64,000 nt of DNA from Tetranychus cinnabarinus (taxonomy: Eukaryota; Arthropoda; Arachnida; Trombidiformes; Tetranychidae). Positions 1-13,100 of the stretch are shown here, piece by piece (within the stretch, counting starts at the first letter, position 1; the number at the start of each line of letters is the position of its first letter). A program made the translations under genes and the position numbers. The notes beneath the pieces were generated by a model. The model was not told where the DNA came from. It did not search any database and saw nothing but the letters and a program-made list of their open reading frames with translations. The stretch is taken from NCBI GenBank assembly GCA_022266195.1, contig WHVY01000004.1:6589501-6653500 (forward strand). Reading direction: 5' to 3'.

Positions 1-2896
1 TCATCTAATTTTTTCTCAAAGGCTAAAATAACTGATAACTTTTAGATATCGAAAAACGGCTTCAATTTTCGAAACCAGTATAAATTATTGATCTTGAGTT
101 AGCCTTCTGGTAAGGTTTAGACAGACTTAGTCTTCATCCTTTGACTCGATAAAATTGAATCTAAGACAGTCTTTAACCCGATTCATGGATAAAAAAAGTA
201 TCCCATTTACACACAATTATCATTGAACTGATTTTATATCCAAGCTTGCCTCTCGATCCCTTTGGATTTGAAAAAGATTTGCCTTGTAAACATGAAGAAA
301 CATGAACAACCATTTAATGGAGTTTCGAACAAGTGACCTGAAAAAGAATGAAATGAAACAAAAGTAGACAAGAAGATGAACAAGAATAAGATAAATAATA
401 TTAAACAAAACGAAACCGATGTTCCTAGGCAGAGCACACTGAATGAACATTATTGTTGAACATCTTTTTTTCCCTCGTCTTTCCTCTTCCCTCTCCCATT
501 CAATCTGGTCTATCTTTCTGAGCACTTTTATTGTGCACGGAAAGGTTAACTATAAGATGAGGATGATAATGGGAAGAGTGGAGGAAAAAAAGGAAACCCA
601 GAAAAAAAAGAGTTGCAGATGTAAGATGATAAAGATGAGCAGTTGAAGTAAAAAAACAGAGCGACTGGGTAAAGAAGACAATAGTTGAAGAGGAAAACAA
701 TCAACTGTACAAATGAACGTTATTTTAATGGATCCAGAGACTGAACAAGGGACGAGGAAAAAAGGAAGATGAAGAAAAAAGATGAAGATGAAAAAAGCAC
801 AAACTGACATGGCTTGTCATCAGCAAATCTGAGCTCTTGAAATTGTCACAACATATACTTGGACTCACTTTGATTCCATGTTCAGATAGACTCTCTTAAG
901 ACCACATTTTATCTTTCGAGTTCTTTGTTTCACTTTGCCATATCTTTTTCCACTCATCATGGTCTTTACTCTTCTCATGGGTTACAGCATGCATTACAGG
1001 ATAACCCAAGTCATTTCAAGTATTTTCAAGTCCACTGAATTTTACATCATCCAAATGATGACTTTTCAACTTTTGCCAAAAGAAGAACAAAAAAAAGAAA
1101 CCAAATTTTTCATTCTTCCACTCTTGGACAAGAGAGACAAACATTCAATGTCCAGTCTAAATTGAGATGTACTTTTAACATTTGTCCAATTCGTTTGAAC
1201 AACAAAAAGAACAAAGAAAATGTTCCAAATTTTGAAATGACAAATGAAGAGTTTCTTGAAGCCATTGCTTGAAGGTAAATCTTTCATCTTCTTATCATAA
1301 TACATATTAATGAACTGAACTTTTGATGAATCGTAATTGACAAAAAGCAATTCAAATTGAACCAATTTTTACTGTTCAACTTTGTCCAAATTTGACCAGA
1401 AAAAGAAGAAGAAAAAGTTGAATCTTTTTAAACATTGGTAAACATTTTTCTTCGTCTTCTTCAAAAAGCAACTCCAATTGATAATCTCAATCATGATATT
1501 GAAAGATTTATGTTGAAATGTTGCTTTTCCTTTCAAAACCATTTTCATTTCTGATTCATTCATGAACTCTTCCCGTTCAACTCAATATTTCATCAAACAT
1601 TTGTATATGAAAGGAAAAATATTGAGTTAAATTGAAGTGATAGTTTTGCATCTTTTACCCTCTTTTATGCAACTCAAATTGTCACAAAATTCAACTCTTT
1701 TCGTGAAGAAATATTTTGTTTGTTATTTCATTTCTGCTTTTAGCTTGGCTCATACAAATTGTCATGATATTACATTGGTTACAATTCATAATATATGAGG
1801 ACACAAAAAGCGAAATAAAAAGTCATGAGAGACTTTTTTTCGTTTTTTTCTTCCCTTCTCTCAATATTCACATTGACAAGTTTCAAATGTTGCCAAGTTT
1901 ACCATGTTTTTAAATTGAGTTTGGACAAAATTAAAGAGCTGAATGTTGCTTCTTCTCGTGATGATGTTTGTTTTGACTGGGCCAAATGTGTGATAATCAA
2001 TTGAAAGGTGACATTGAATAATGTTGTTTGAATTGAGTTTTGTTTCTGCTTCGGTTGATCATTAAATGGACACATTTATATTCATAGGCGATTCATTTGT
2101 TTAAGTTTGACCGAAGGAAAGGTTTCCTTTTTTTGGTTTGCAACCTTGCTGAGTACCTTATTTGAGTCTTTCAATTGAAACAACATCAGAATCTTTAAGT
2201 ACAATAATAACAACTGTGAATCTTTCGACTGCCTTTTTTTCTGTGTCCCTTTCGATTCTGATTGATAATTCGTGACCTGAAATTCCAATATTCACTTTTT
2301 TGTTTCACATCTTTCCTGTCTCTCTGCTCAACATCAATTTACCTCTTTTTTTCGGTAAAACTAACAATTTCATCAGTGATAATATTTAATAACGATGAAA
2401 TGGACAAAAGTGAAATAGTGAAATTGTGTGATAAGAGGTGAAAAAATGGAAACATTTTCATTCCATTCTTCCGTGTCGAGTTAATATCTTTTTTTCTTGG
2501 TTAACCATTCCATTGACAGTGCAAGGTTCAAACGGTTCTGGTTGCTGCACCTGAATTAACATGGAACTTGACCATTTGATGAGAAAACTTTCGATTGTTC
2601 AGCTTTCTCCTCTCGAGATACGAAAAATGAATAGACAGTTTTTATCGAAATCGAATTCGATTTTTGGCGTAAAATATTTTCACCAGTTTATATTTATTTA
2701 TTTTTTTAGAATGAAAACAAAAAGTTAAATTTCTTACAAAAGTTGCAGTAAATCTGAACTCTTCGCATTATGAAACTGACTAATGATTGTAATGAATTGG
2801 TTCGTATTAATTGGTCTCTAATGATTCGTGACCTAAAAATGAATCTGTTTCTGTGAAGTTTGACGAATCAAAATTTTGAACGCAAAATATGAGTTC
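1..2896. other. Non-coding stretch, no gene seen
   Basis: All open frames here are short, low in complexity (poly-K/S/F) and lack any recognisable domain. The DNA is AT-rich with many A and T runs. I see no tRNA, no clear repeat and no exon with convincing splice sites. It may be intergenic or part of a large intron of the Dscam-like gene downstream. Confidence 0.5.
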
Positions 2897-2968
2897 AGGT
2901 TTCGCCGAGATTTGAACTCGGATCTTAGGATTCAAAGTCCTAGGTGCTGACCGTTACACCACGAAACC
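2897..2968 (-). tRNA. trnQ-UUG: tRNA-Gln(UUG)
   Basis: The minus strand folds into a 72-nt cloverleaf. The acceptor stem pairs GGTTTCG with CGAAACC, the discriminator is T, the D-arm carries GGTGTAACGG, and the anticodon loop CTTTGAA gives anticodon TTG, which reads CAA (Gln). The T-loop is TTCAAAT. A T-run follows on the transcribed strand as a Pol III terminator. It is identical to the plus-strand copy that starts 214 bp away, with which it is divergent (head to head). No intron. Confidence 0.96.
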
Positions 2969-3182
2969 TTAGTTAATGATTTTTGATTAATAGTCGACAT
3001 TCAATTAAAAATGATATTGATTGATGTTTCCATTTGGATTGAGTGTAATATGAACAAGAAACAGGTGAATAAGCATTGGAAAAGAAAGAAGAGTTTCAAG
3101 AGGAAAATGGAAGAAAAAAGTTGACTAATCAAATTAATCAAGTGATTGATCAATTATTGTATGATAAACTTGAGTTATTATC

Positions 3183-3254
3183 GGTTTCGTGGTGTAACGG
3201 TTAGCACCTAGGACTTTGAATCCTAAGATCCGAGTTCAAATCTCGGCGAAACCT
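3183..3254 (+). tRNA. trnQ-UUG: tRNA-Gln(UUG), second copy
   Basis: This is the same 72-nt gene as the minus-strand copy, in opposite orientation, with the same TTG anticodon and full cloverleaf. The identity runs slightly past the 3' end (AAACCTGAAC on both). A TTTT terminator lies a few bases downstream, near 3260. Together the two genes form an inverted repeat with a 214-bp AT-rich spacer. Confidence 0.96.
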
Positions 3255-6200
3255 GAACATTTTGTCCATTATTTTTCCATCATTTCACAAGTCGAGGCAA
3301 AACATTCAAAAGGAGGAAATAACATGCAATTGATACGAAATGAATGTTTACCATGTTAATGGTAATCTTCAATGATGGACAAGAATCGGTCAAACAGGAA
3401 TAAACTTTTAAATGAAAATAGAAAAATAATGAAATTCTATCTGATCAAAAGTTTCAAGACAAAACATAAATTCAATGAAAATCCAACGACCTGTATTGAC
3501 CTTTTCAAAAGTCAACAATTTGAACCAAAGTATCAAATTTCAAAGTTTGTTTGTTGAAAAACAAGTAAAAAAGAGTAAAAAAAGCTCCAACAGCTTTCCA
3601 TCCAGGAATATTAATGAATGTGAATTCAACAGAATCTCATCATGATTAGATATTAGTCAACTCGAACTGAGCAAATACAATGTTGCTCCATTACAAAGGA
3701 TTGCAATAATAAAAATGAAAGAGAAAATCAGAGAAAAAAAATATCACTGAAATGGGAGAAGAAAAAAGAGTTTCCTTAAAAAAACTAATAAAATAATGTA
3801 AACATACGATATTCATGAGTTATTAGCATGTGTAATATTATGTCAACCTGTTTCTGTCGTAATGAGTCGGTTTATCAGATTCAGCATTCAATAAAGTATC
3901 GCAAATGTCGAGTCAGTGAAAAGTCAATGAAACCAAAAAGAAGTGAAAAAAGGTTGGAAAAAAGGAAAAAAAACAAATTTCTTCTTTAAAACAAATGTAT
4001 TAATATCTTTCATTCTGATTGAAGTTCAAATGTTTTACAATTTTTGGTGTTTCTCTCCTTTTCATGGGTTAACATGAAGTAAAAATATGATTTACTGAGT
4101 ATGAAATAAAATACAAATGTAGCCATTTCTAGCTGTGAGTTTATTAATATTTTTTTATTACAATGAAAGAGAAAAGAAGAAAAATGATGAAGAAAATGAT
4201 GAAAGAGTAAGATGGCGAGAGATGATGGAGAAAGGTTAACATGGAAAAAGAAATGATATTAAGTCATCAGAAAGTGAAACACTCTGTATATAGCCTTTAA
4301 TGTTGTATAATATTTTATTACAGTGAAAGAGAGAGGCAAAGTTATATAAATGTATATAAATGTACTCCCAGGGCTTTGGTCTTGGTAACAACATCAATCA
4401 AACCATTTTCAGAGGAAATAAAAAATGCCTCATTAACCTCGTAAAACCAATACTCATAACATTCATCTAGTTTCATCAGAATCATCATGTTCACAATAAT
4501 TGTCTTTTTTTCTTCTTCTTTTGTGTCACTTCTTTTCTCTCCCTTTAAAGGTAAACATTCTGTTAATATCTTTCATTGTCACAAAATCATTTCATTATCA
4601 TGTCTATAAACCAGTCAAGTAACCACTGAATAATTACTGTAAAATTTTCATCATTTCATCACTTTCGAAATTTCGATTGAAATGAAAAATTTCAGTCGAC
4701 TCAGTATTGGACCTTTTGTGAGATCGTTTGTCTTGGCTTTGTCACTGAATTAGTTGAAATGACTTGATGGTCATGTTTTGATTGCATGTAAATTGGCTAT
4801 CAAGATTTACTGTTGTAAAAAAAGTTGTTTGGAAAACATTTGTTTTTGGGTTTGATTGATTTGATTGTTTTTTGAATGCAATTTGCTGCTCAACATTTAC
4901 ATTTAATCAGATTGTTTTTTATTTGCTAGTTTGATAAATCCTTTTCTAATTGAGAGTATTAACTTTACCAATTTCAGTCTTAATTGTATCCCAAAGGTAA
5001 ATATCTTAACTGTTTTCATTCATTCAATAATATCAACTAATGAACCACCAATTGGTTTATTCATTTTTACCCAATTTACCATTTCTCCGTCAGAATCTCG
5101 TTTCAACTTTTCTCTTCAACTCATTATAATCATCAATTTCATCTTATCATGATTACATCAAATTGTTTAGCAAAGATTATGTTGTACAGTTTTATAAATA
5201 GTTGTTAGTAAAAGAAGGTAAAAAAACAGTTGAAGTTAATCGTTTCCAACCAAATCTCTGATCAACTGATCTTTGCCTTTGCAAAAGTAGATAAATATGA
5301 AGAGATTATTTATCCTTTTGCCAATTAATATTGTATCAGTTTCATTTATTTAGAAGCTCATTATTTGAGCTTGAAAGAACCAATGAGTTGAAGCAAATTC
5401 TCAACTCAGAATTTTCAGAACATTTCCTTCTTTTATCATCCCAACTTGCGAAATGAAAATTGTTTCAGAAAGGATAAATTTCAGTAATTTCGAGTTTCGA
5501 AAATCAGTTACAATTTCATGAATTTTAACAATGAGTTGATCTCTAATGAAGCTCAGTAATGTTGAGTTTGAATGAAAAGTGAAAATTGTGAGAAACATCG
5601 GAGGAATCGAAATCGAAAAAAATGAATTCGAAAATGGACTTTGAAAGATTTACTTCTTTCAACGATAACTTATCGGGAAATGTGAATAATTGATGTGATA
5701 CGATTTGATATTCATGATAATGATACATACATTTTTAACAATTGTACAATAATATTTGGATAGAATCCAAAATGAGGTGAATTCATTTCTTTTTTATCCT
5801 GGCTTCTTCTGCTTCTTCATTCATCCAAATAAATCTTTTAATAACTCAACAGAGTAAAGAAAAGCGATGAACATTTATTAAAATATATTCAAGTTGAAAA
5901 GTTATATTTCATGTTGGCTTGTGAATGGTAAAGATAAATAAAAAGTGATTTGAAAAGAAGAAGAAGAAAAGGCAGAAAAATGAAAGGAAAGCGGCAACAA
6001 AAAAAAGGTCGAATCAAAGTTTAAGATGGAAACAGGGAAGAGGATAAAGATGGTGATGATGAGAGAGAGAGAAAGATGAAGATGAAAAATATGATGAACG
6101 TGAAATAAGGTTTAAACCAAGGGCTGGCCAAACTGAAATAAATCAGAGAATGTCAAAAACACTTGAAAGTTTGAACCAAAAATTTCTTCCAACAGTTTTT

Positions 6201-6776
6201 TTCTTATTCTCCTAAACCGTAATAAGAATGAAAATGTACAAGCAAAGGAAGACACAGAAAAATAGTAAAAGTTTGCTTTTTTATCACAACACCCATGGTT
6301 ATTGCTTGCTCTCATCATCAGTTCTTGATGACCCAATGTGTCGTTGAAACTTCCCAACAAAGTATATCCATACGAACTGGGAATGTCTTTGATAACTTTT
6401 ACTCCATTCTCCCTCCCAGTTGATATTCCTTGATAGTCTCAACACAGTTGAAGATAATGATTGTCATGATAATATTCAAAGTTGACAGAGTTAGTAAACA
6501 ATTCGAGAATTGCTTTTTTCATCCAACGATAATTTCATCATCAAAAACATTCATGGTTTATGTGGCTTTCAAATGAGCTTCATTTTATGTAGAGAATGCA
6601 AAAAAAGTTGAAATCCTTCATTCATTTAGCTTTCTTTTTATCATCTGGAAACGATTGACAAAGTTTCGATCTAGATTCACGAAGTAACGAAGTATTTGTT
6701 TTTTGCTACATTTCGGTAAGATGGCAAATAAAGATAGATTTTTGAGAACGGTACACATACATACGATATATTTTAC
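3255..6776. other. Non-coding stretch, no gene seen
   Basis: The sequence is AT-rich with short GAAGAA and GATGAT runs. Open frames are short and low in complexity. I see no domain, no tRNA and no paired splice sites around a plausible exon. Confidence 0.5.
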
Positions 6777-7099
6777 CTGGTTTTGAACGCAAACATCTTC
6801 CTCGCAACTTGCGTTTGCAGTAATTGGAAATTGATGGTTTTGGTGTTGTTCGTGTTCGAGGTGGAGGTGGTGGAGTGACATTTTCAGAGTTAGACTCTGA
6901 TACACCGGTCGAATCGTAAGAGTGAACTGATGATGATGATGGTGATGATAGTCGAGTAAAAAAAACTTCGGGTACCGAAATACGAAATAAGGCGATAGAG
7001 TTGAAATCGGATTTTGAGGTGGAATTGTAGACGATGGTGGAAGTGCAAGTTGAGACGAAGGTGGAAGCGTAGACGGAGGTTGCTGTGAGTCGTGCTCCA
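6777..7099 (-). pseudogene. Orphan exon-like stretch, probably frameshifted
   Basis: I do not recognise the product. On the minus strand the stretch sits between a good acceptor (TTTTTCACAG) and a good donor (CCAG/GTAAAA), and it is clearly richer in GC and CpG than its flanks. One frame begins with a repetitive Pro-rich run (LPPSSQLALPPSSTIPP). The most protein-like continuation is in another frame: Ser-rich, then a PPPPPRTRTTP segment, then a basic Cys-containing end (NYCKRKLRGRCLRSKPG). The two halves would join if the T8 homopolymer near 6958-6965 had one more base, so this could be a decayed exon or a homopolymer sequencing error. A 186-residue frame with an ATG at 7178 runs through it. 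It could also be a mobile-element remnant. Confidence 0.3.
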
Positions 7100-7179
7100 C
7101 TGTGAAAAATTGTTCAGAAATATGAACACAAATATTCCCGATTTGCCTATGTTCACTTTTTATGAAAATTCTCTGCATT

Positions 7180-10100
7180 TTTGCTGCTGTAAATAACTAA
7201 TTGAAAACTAATTAAGGGAAAAAAGTCAAACAAGCACACATTTGCTAAGAATGGTATTATTCGTTTTTGGGAATTCTCTTAGACTTTTTGCGTGTTCCTG
7301 GGCTTTTTAGCTTGACGCATGATAATTTTACCCACTGAACTGATGTTTTGAGTTTTTTTGATTTGTGTTTCTGCGTGTTTCTATAGAACGAGGTCAAGAG
7401 GATTCAGATCTGGTGAATTTTAGCGGCTATTTACTCCTTAAATTCCGACTAATAATTCTATTTGATCTTATATTTTTTTGTGGAGGCATCATGTGTTTTT
7501 CACGAACGTTTTCAAAGTTTTTGTTATTGTTCCAAAAAGCAATAGTTTGAAAGTGGAGCGATGCCTGCCATTTTTACCAATTGAATGGTATAGCGGTTTT
7601 CACTAACACTATCAGGATAATCGAAACAGCAAGTATCATCACTCTATTTATTTCCATAGTCAATACATTGAATCACAATATTATTTTTGTCACTAACTTA
7701 CAGTAAATTCACACTTATTTTGATCAAAAAATCAGAGCCATCTATTGGTATCAGAGCTCTAGCTCTAGTATAAATAGTTCTAGGATAATTTAAATAGTAC
7801 TCTCGTCTTATTATTGCCAATATATTAGACTGCGTTGTTTTTCGGTGAAAATAGGTAAGAATTTACTGTAGTTCTTATGTGCATTGCTCTTTACAATGAT
7901 TTATGCTTATATAATGGCCATTTGCGAACAAATCACGCGATCTGGTTAGCTTTGGCTTCTTTTGCAGAATTGAGAATTCTTTTTTCCTAGATTCTCGCAA
8001 TTCAGGACTCACAACATAAATCCGACAGAGGATTACGGAAATATGTTATTCTCGTAGCGATCCATATTTTCAAAATAATACTATTGGATGCGATTCAAGC
8101 TTATTGAAAACGTTGTCCTATTACACCACCGATTCGATCTTTGTGGTTCTCTTTTCTTGCCAGGAAAATTATCTTCTCGCCTGATAATCAAATTTTGTTA
8201 GCGTGCTTAAAGCTTGCCACACTGTGTAGGCATCATTTCAGTAAAATTGTGCAATTAGATGAATGTTGGCAAAGTAAAATTGCAACAAAGAACCTTAACC
8301 AATGAAATGCTTGATAAGTGAAACTTTTTTGCCTTCAATGATGATTTCACTGGAGAAGCAATTTGTGTGTAAAAAGAGTCGTATTTTTGTTCATTGAAAC
8401 GAAGAGAAAAAAGGTTTAAAAGATTGTCTTTGATTCTGTTAGACAATGTCAATGTAACAGGGAATGTTGTAATTACTCGTAATAATAAGTGTAACATTCA
8501 TCTGTAATAATGATAATTATGAGAATAAAAAAGTTGCTTTAATTACATCAAACAGAATTATCATTGAGAATAATATTTGGAGGAAGAAGAGAAGCGAATA
8601 AAAAGAAAATTTTTAGTCAACATTAATTAGAAATCAAGTATTTTGACTTTCAACAAACTTCTCAAAGTTGATGCTAAAAATAGTGAATACTTTTTATTGC
8701 TCCAATTATCTCATCATGATTAGTAACATTGAGCTTTATCGTAACCATGTTATTAAATATTGAGCTTACAATTGTTGCCAAAGAATCTAATATGTTCGAG
8801 AAATAAGTAGATTAATAAACGCAAGAAAAGGTCAACTGCGAATCTCGAGTCTTTTCATTTTCTGTTTTGATCAATAAAAGTATTGAGATTAGCTCCATTC
8901 AAATATATTTATATCGAGATAACTTTTACTCCCAGTGCACTATAAAGCTAAAAGTTGTTTCAAGAAAGAGAAAAGTTTCTTTGAAGAAAAGAAAGAAAAA
9001 AATATAATTAGATACTAATGATAATCATGGAATCAGGTGAATGGAGAGAATAAAAAAAGATAAAGTGATTAATCCTTTTCTCCACTTCCTTCGAGTTTTC
9101 AATTATATTTTTCCCCTTCGCTTTATGCCTCTACTAATTAAGGTTACATGGAATCTGATTAATCGATATTTCCTTTTCCTTCTAACCTTGATTCAAGGTT
9201 TGCCTTTCATTCAGTTGCAAGTCAACTTGCTAATTATACTGCTAAAATGTCATTTGCAATTTTTTTTCATTCAAACTTTGCAAACTTTTCGCTTTCACTT
9301 CAACCTTTGTCACACAAAAACTATAGTTTTAAGGTCGATAATAGATTCTGACTCGAAAATTTAGATTTCTCTTTTGATTCAAATGTTGATTAATATTGAG
9401 TATGCGGCTGTTCTGGTCATAAGCAAGTTTTCGGTTGCTTGTGAAAGTTTTTCGAACTTTTTCATTTCGATCAAAATAGAGTTTCCCTCGTTCGAGCTAT
9501 CTTTAAGGTCAAAGCTCTAAAATATTCGATGTATACGTCCGAAAAGACTTTCGTAATTAAAATTTAGAATTGAAATAGAATAATGAAATTAAGTGAAAAA
9601 CTTTAAAACTTGAAATTGTCCTTTTAGTTATAGCAAAGTTGATACAAAATTAACGAGTAAACTGATTGTTAACGATTGTAACCACAATTTTGAAGTAAAC
9701 TTTTAATGATAATGATAATGGTTGACAAGTTGACTGTCATTGAGTTTGGTTAATAATACTTGCCAGTAAAGGCTTATTGTTAACCTTGTCAACAGTTTTG
9801 GGATTAGAAGTGTTTCCGGTTTCCGGTGAATCAAGTTGAGAATTGAGATATTAAAAGATGAAAGAGAAAAGTAAAATTGTCAAAAAATGTTAACCTTTAA
9901 CATGACAACAAAAGAAGGTTGAAATAATTTGACAAAAGTAACAATTGAATGCAATCTTGAAATTAATCTGTTTTGTTGTTTAAATCACAACATTTGTAAA
10001 CCTCAACCCACAATCATCATTTGCCTAACAATTTCATATCTCATCACATAAAGTATACAAAAAGTGATCTTTAATAGGAAAAGTCACTTTTCCAGATAAA

Positions 10101-13100
10101 CTGAAGAGTTGATTAAAAATGTTGGCCTTTTTGCGCTTCTAAAACCACTGACAAGAAGACAAGAAACAAAAGTCAAGTAATTAGCATTTAAGCGACTTGA
10201 ATCAGATGATGATGATAATGGTTAACATTAAATTACTTGTCATTTGCCTTGTAATATTATTGTCTCTATTATCATAATGTTTGCCTGTTTTCAATTGCTT
10301 CAAATCTGATAAAAGTGAATATCAGCTCGTTAAACTAATGACTTGGTGAATTAAGACAAAGTGAAAGATTGAAAAACCGCAAATCTCGATTAACTCATCT
10401 CATGGTTATTAAAGGTCTCCAACATTTAATTACATTACTCAATCATTCAAATCAATTGAATCAATTTATTCATCTTATTAGCTTCAAGTTAATCATACAA
10501 AAAAATCAAACTTTATCCATTATTGTTTAATCCTTTGAGATGAACAAGCCAGTGAACTTGCATCCAGCAAGCCAGTTTGTATCTTAATTAACCTCAATTG
10601 TTGACTGTTAATTAGGGGAACAAGAAAAAAGCCTTCAGGTTACAATAACAATCAACATTGCCGTTGATATTGTTTTCTAGTTTCTAGTTTCTACTCTTCA
10701 TCCCTTTGCTCAGCCAATTACTAATTTTCTGTTTCCTTCCCTGTCAACCTTTTTTCCCTCAATTATTCTCCACTCTTGTTCTGACTCTTGTTTCACCATG
10801 TTGCCCTGTGAAAGGGTAAAAGTCAACATGAGAAGAAGAAAAAAATCTCTTCACTGAATAAAAAGTGCAACAGCAAAGTAAATCAAAAGTTTACTCCAAG
10901 AATATCTTGGACTGACTGGGAGTGAGAAAATATTTCGATACAGAAAATGTTGCTTGCTCTTCAACCTTTGCTTACTTTTACTGCAACAACATTTGCCTTC
11001 TTGTTTCTCATCATTTTCATCCTTCTTTTCATCCATTCTTCTTCTTCTCTTTGCTCAAAGATTGTAGCTTTTGATCGATGCTTATCATCATTTTTAGATA
11101 TTGATTGAACCTTGGAATTGCGAAAATAGAAGTTCACCTTTTTTTCGCTTCTCTACGTTTATTTAAAGTTGAATGTAACTTTTTGTTTCATCAAAAATCA
11201 ATCCAATGAGCGACCTTTTATTGTCAGTTATTTTCTTGTTGTCATTGTTCACAATCAAAATTCAATTCTCATCACTTTGAGTCTTTTTTTGCTTCTTCAT
11301 CTTCATCCCTTGAAACTTGCTCGGGACGAGTTGTTTACTTGGCCTTTCAAGATTCCTTCATAATCGCTATTTAATCTTGTGAGTCTTAAGTTAAGAAGGC
11401 GGAAAATAAAATCTCTCATCTTTGCTCATTCTCAAGCTCGTTATCAGTCTTAACTCATCGTATTTTCATCTTTTCCCTCTTCTTCTTTTCTCTCTCTCTT
11501 TTCATCATCATTCCATGCTTCTGTTTGTGCTTTATAGAGTCTTGTTGGCTTTCATGGTATAAAAACTTTTGCTGAGTCAAGTCACATCTTTTACTTGAAA
11601 AACAACGTGAAACAGAAGAAGAAGAAGAAAAGAAGAAGCAAGAAAATGAAAGATAAAAGGACAGAAATCATGTGAAATCACATCCATGTTATACAATTGA
11701 ATTCAGGTCTTGATCTTTACTTTTGACCATCACAAAGCCTTTATCATGATGATACCGAGGGGAAGACAGGAAAGTAAGGAAAGAAGAAGAAGAAACAATT
11801 ATTAATGATCAACAATGTAAAAAGATTTGACTTGGACATTGGGCTTGTCCATCAAGATTCACAGCTTACGATTGTTCATCTCGTTATTATAGTTGTCAAT
11901 AGATACAGATGTTTCAATGATGTCAATTGAGATGATCAATGAACGCTTTACTTTAGTTACGGCCAAAGTTAACTTTTCAATTGGAAAACACGAAATGATT
12001 AAAGTCCATTTTTAAGGTTGGATTTGCAAGTTTGGTCAATCGTTTTCAGTCGAAACTGTAAATTGATTTTGTTTTTTGATCGTTCCAATGTTCGGTCGTT
12101 TTGGGAAACGCCATCGTTTGATACAATCAAATGGTTAATCTAATTTGATATTATCAATTTAACTTTGATTCTTTTCTTTCTTTTACTCATTCTTTTTGCT
12201 CGTTCTGTTAAATAAAAACAATTCAATTGTAACTCCAATATATCAAAGTTTATTCTTAATCTGATTCTTTCCGACTCTCTGAAGATAATAGAGATTAACT
12301 GAATCCCTGATTCACTCAATTTAACCTTAAAGTCTTTCCACTTTTATCCTCAAATATTCCCATTTATTCATGTATTCATTTGTGCTCCAAATCCAAAGTC
12401 AATGTGAACATTCAATATCACGATAATATCATCGATTAATATTGTTAATGTTCAAATATTGAGCCAGAGATTAATGAATAATCGTTTAAGTTGCTGTTCA
12501 AGTGAAACAAACTATTTATTGCAATCAAATTGACTCATCAAAATGGCTTCAGTTTCCATTGCAACCTGTAAGGAAAGATTTTGCTACAAATCAGGGAAAT
12601 ATTCATTTCTCAGAATCGCTTATAGCTAGAGGGCTGAATTTTATTAGCAATTTAGACCGCTCGACCTAAAATTTCAGGAAACCCAAACATTTAGAGTAGA
12701 ACTTATTAATCATGAAAACTATTCACTTCAAACCTTCAAAACTTCGGCTAGTTGTCAACTCAGTCGATCCTCGATTTCAAGTTCATTGAAATAATTAAGA
12801 TATAATAAGCTTTTGCATATTCCAATCGACTAATTATTGAACCTGAAATTTTCGATACTCTAAAAATTGAATTACTTTTCATGAAATTTTTGTGATCCAA
12901 CTAAGAGTATAAAATTTTGAATATTTAGAAACAATGAATTCTGAAGTAAAAATTTATTCAGAACTGTCAGAAGTATATCAACACGTGAAAATGCACAAAA
13001 AATTGAACCATTCAAATCACCGAAACACAAATAAATCCGTTTGTTGCGAGCAATTTAAATGAAAGAATGATCTTAAAAATCTGAAATCTTTTGAAAAGAA

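Noticed and set aside
6618..7178. 186-residue minus-strand frame taken as one intact gene
   Set aside because: Only its Pro-rich third looks protein-like. The rest is better in another frame and a splice acceptor lies inside it, so it was called a broken exon-like stretch.
7746..7757. TGGTATCAGAGC, identical to the initiator-Met primer-binding site of plant Copia elements
   Set aside because: No LTR ends, no direct repeats and no polymerase remnants nearby, and animal initiator tRNA has a different 3' end. Probably chance.
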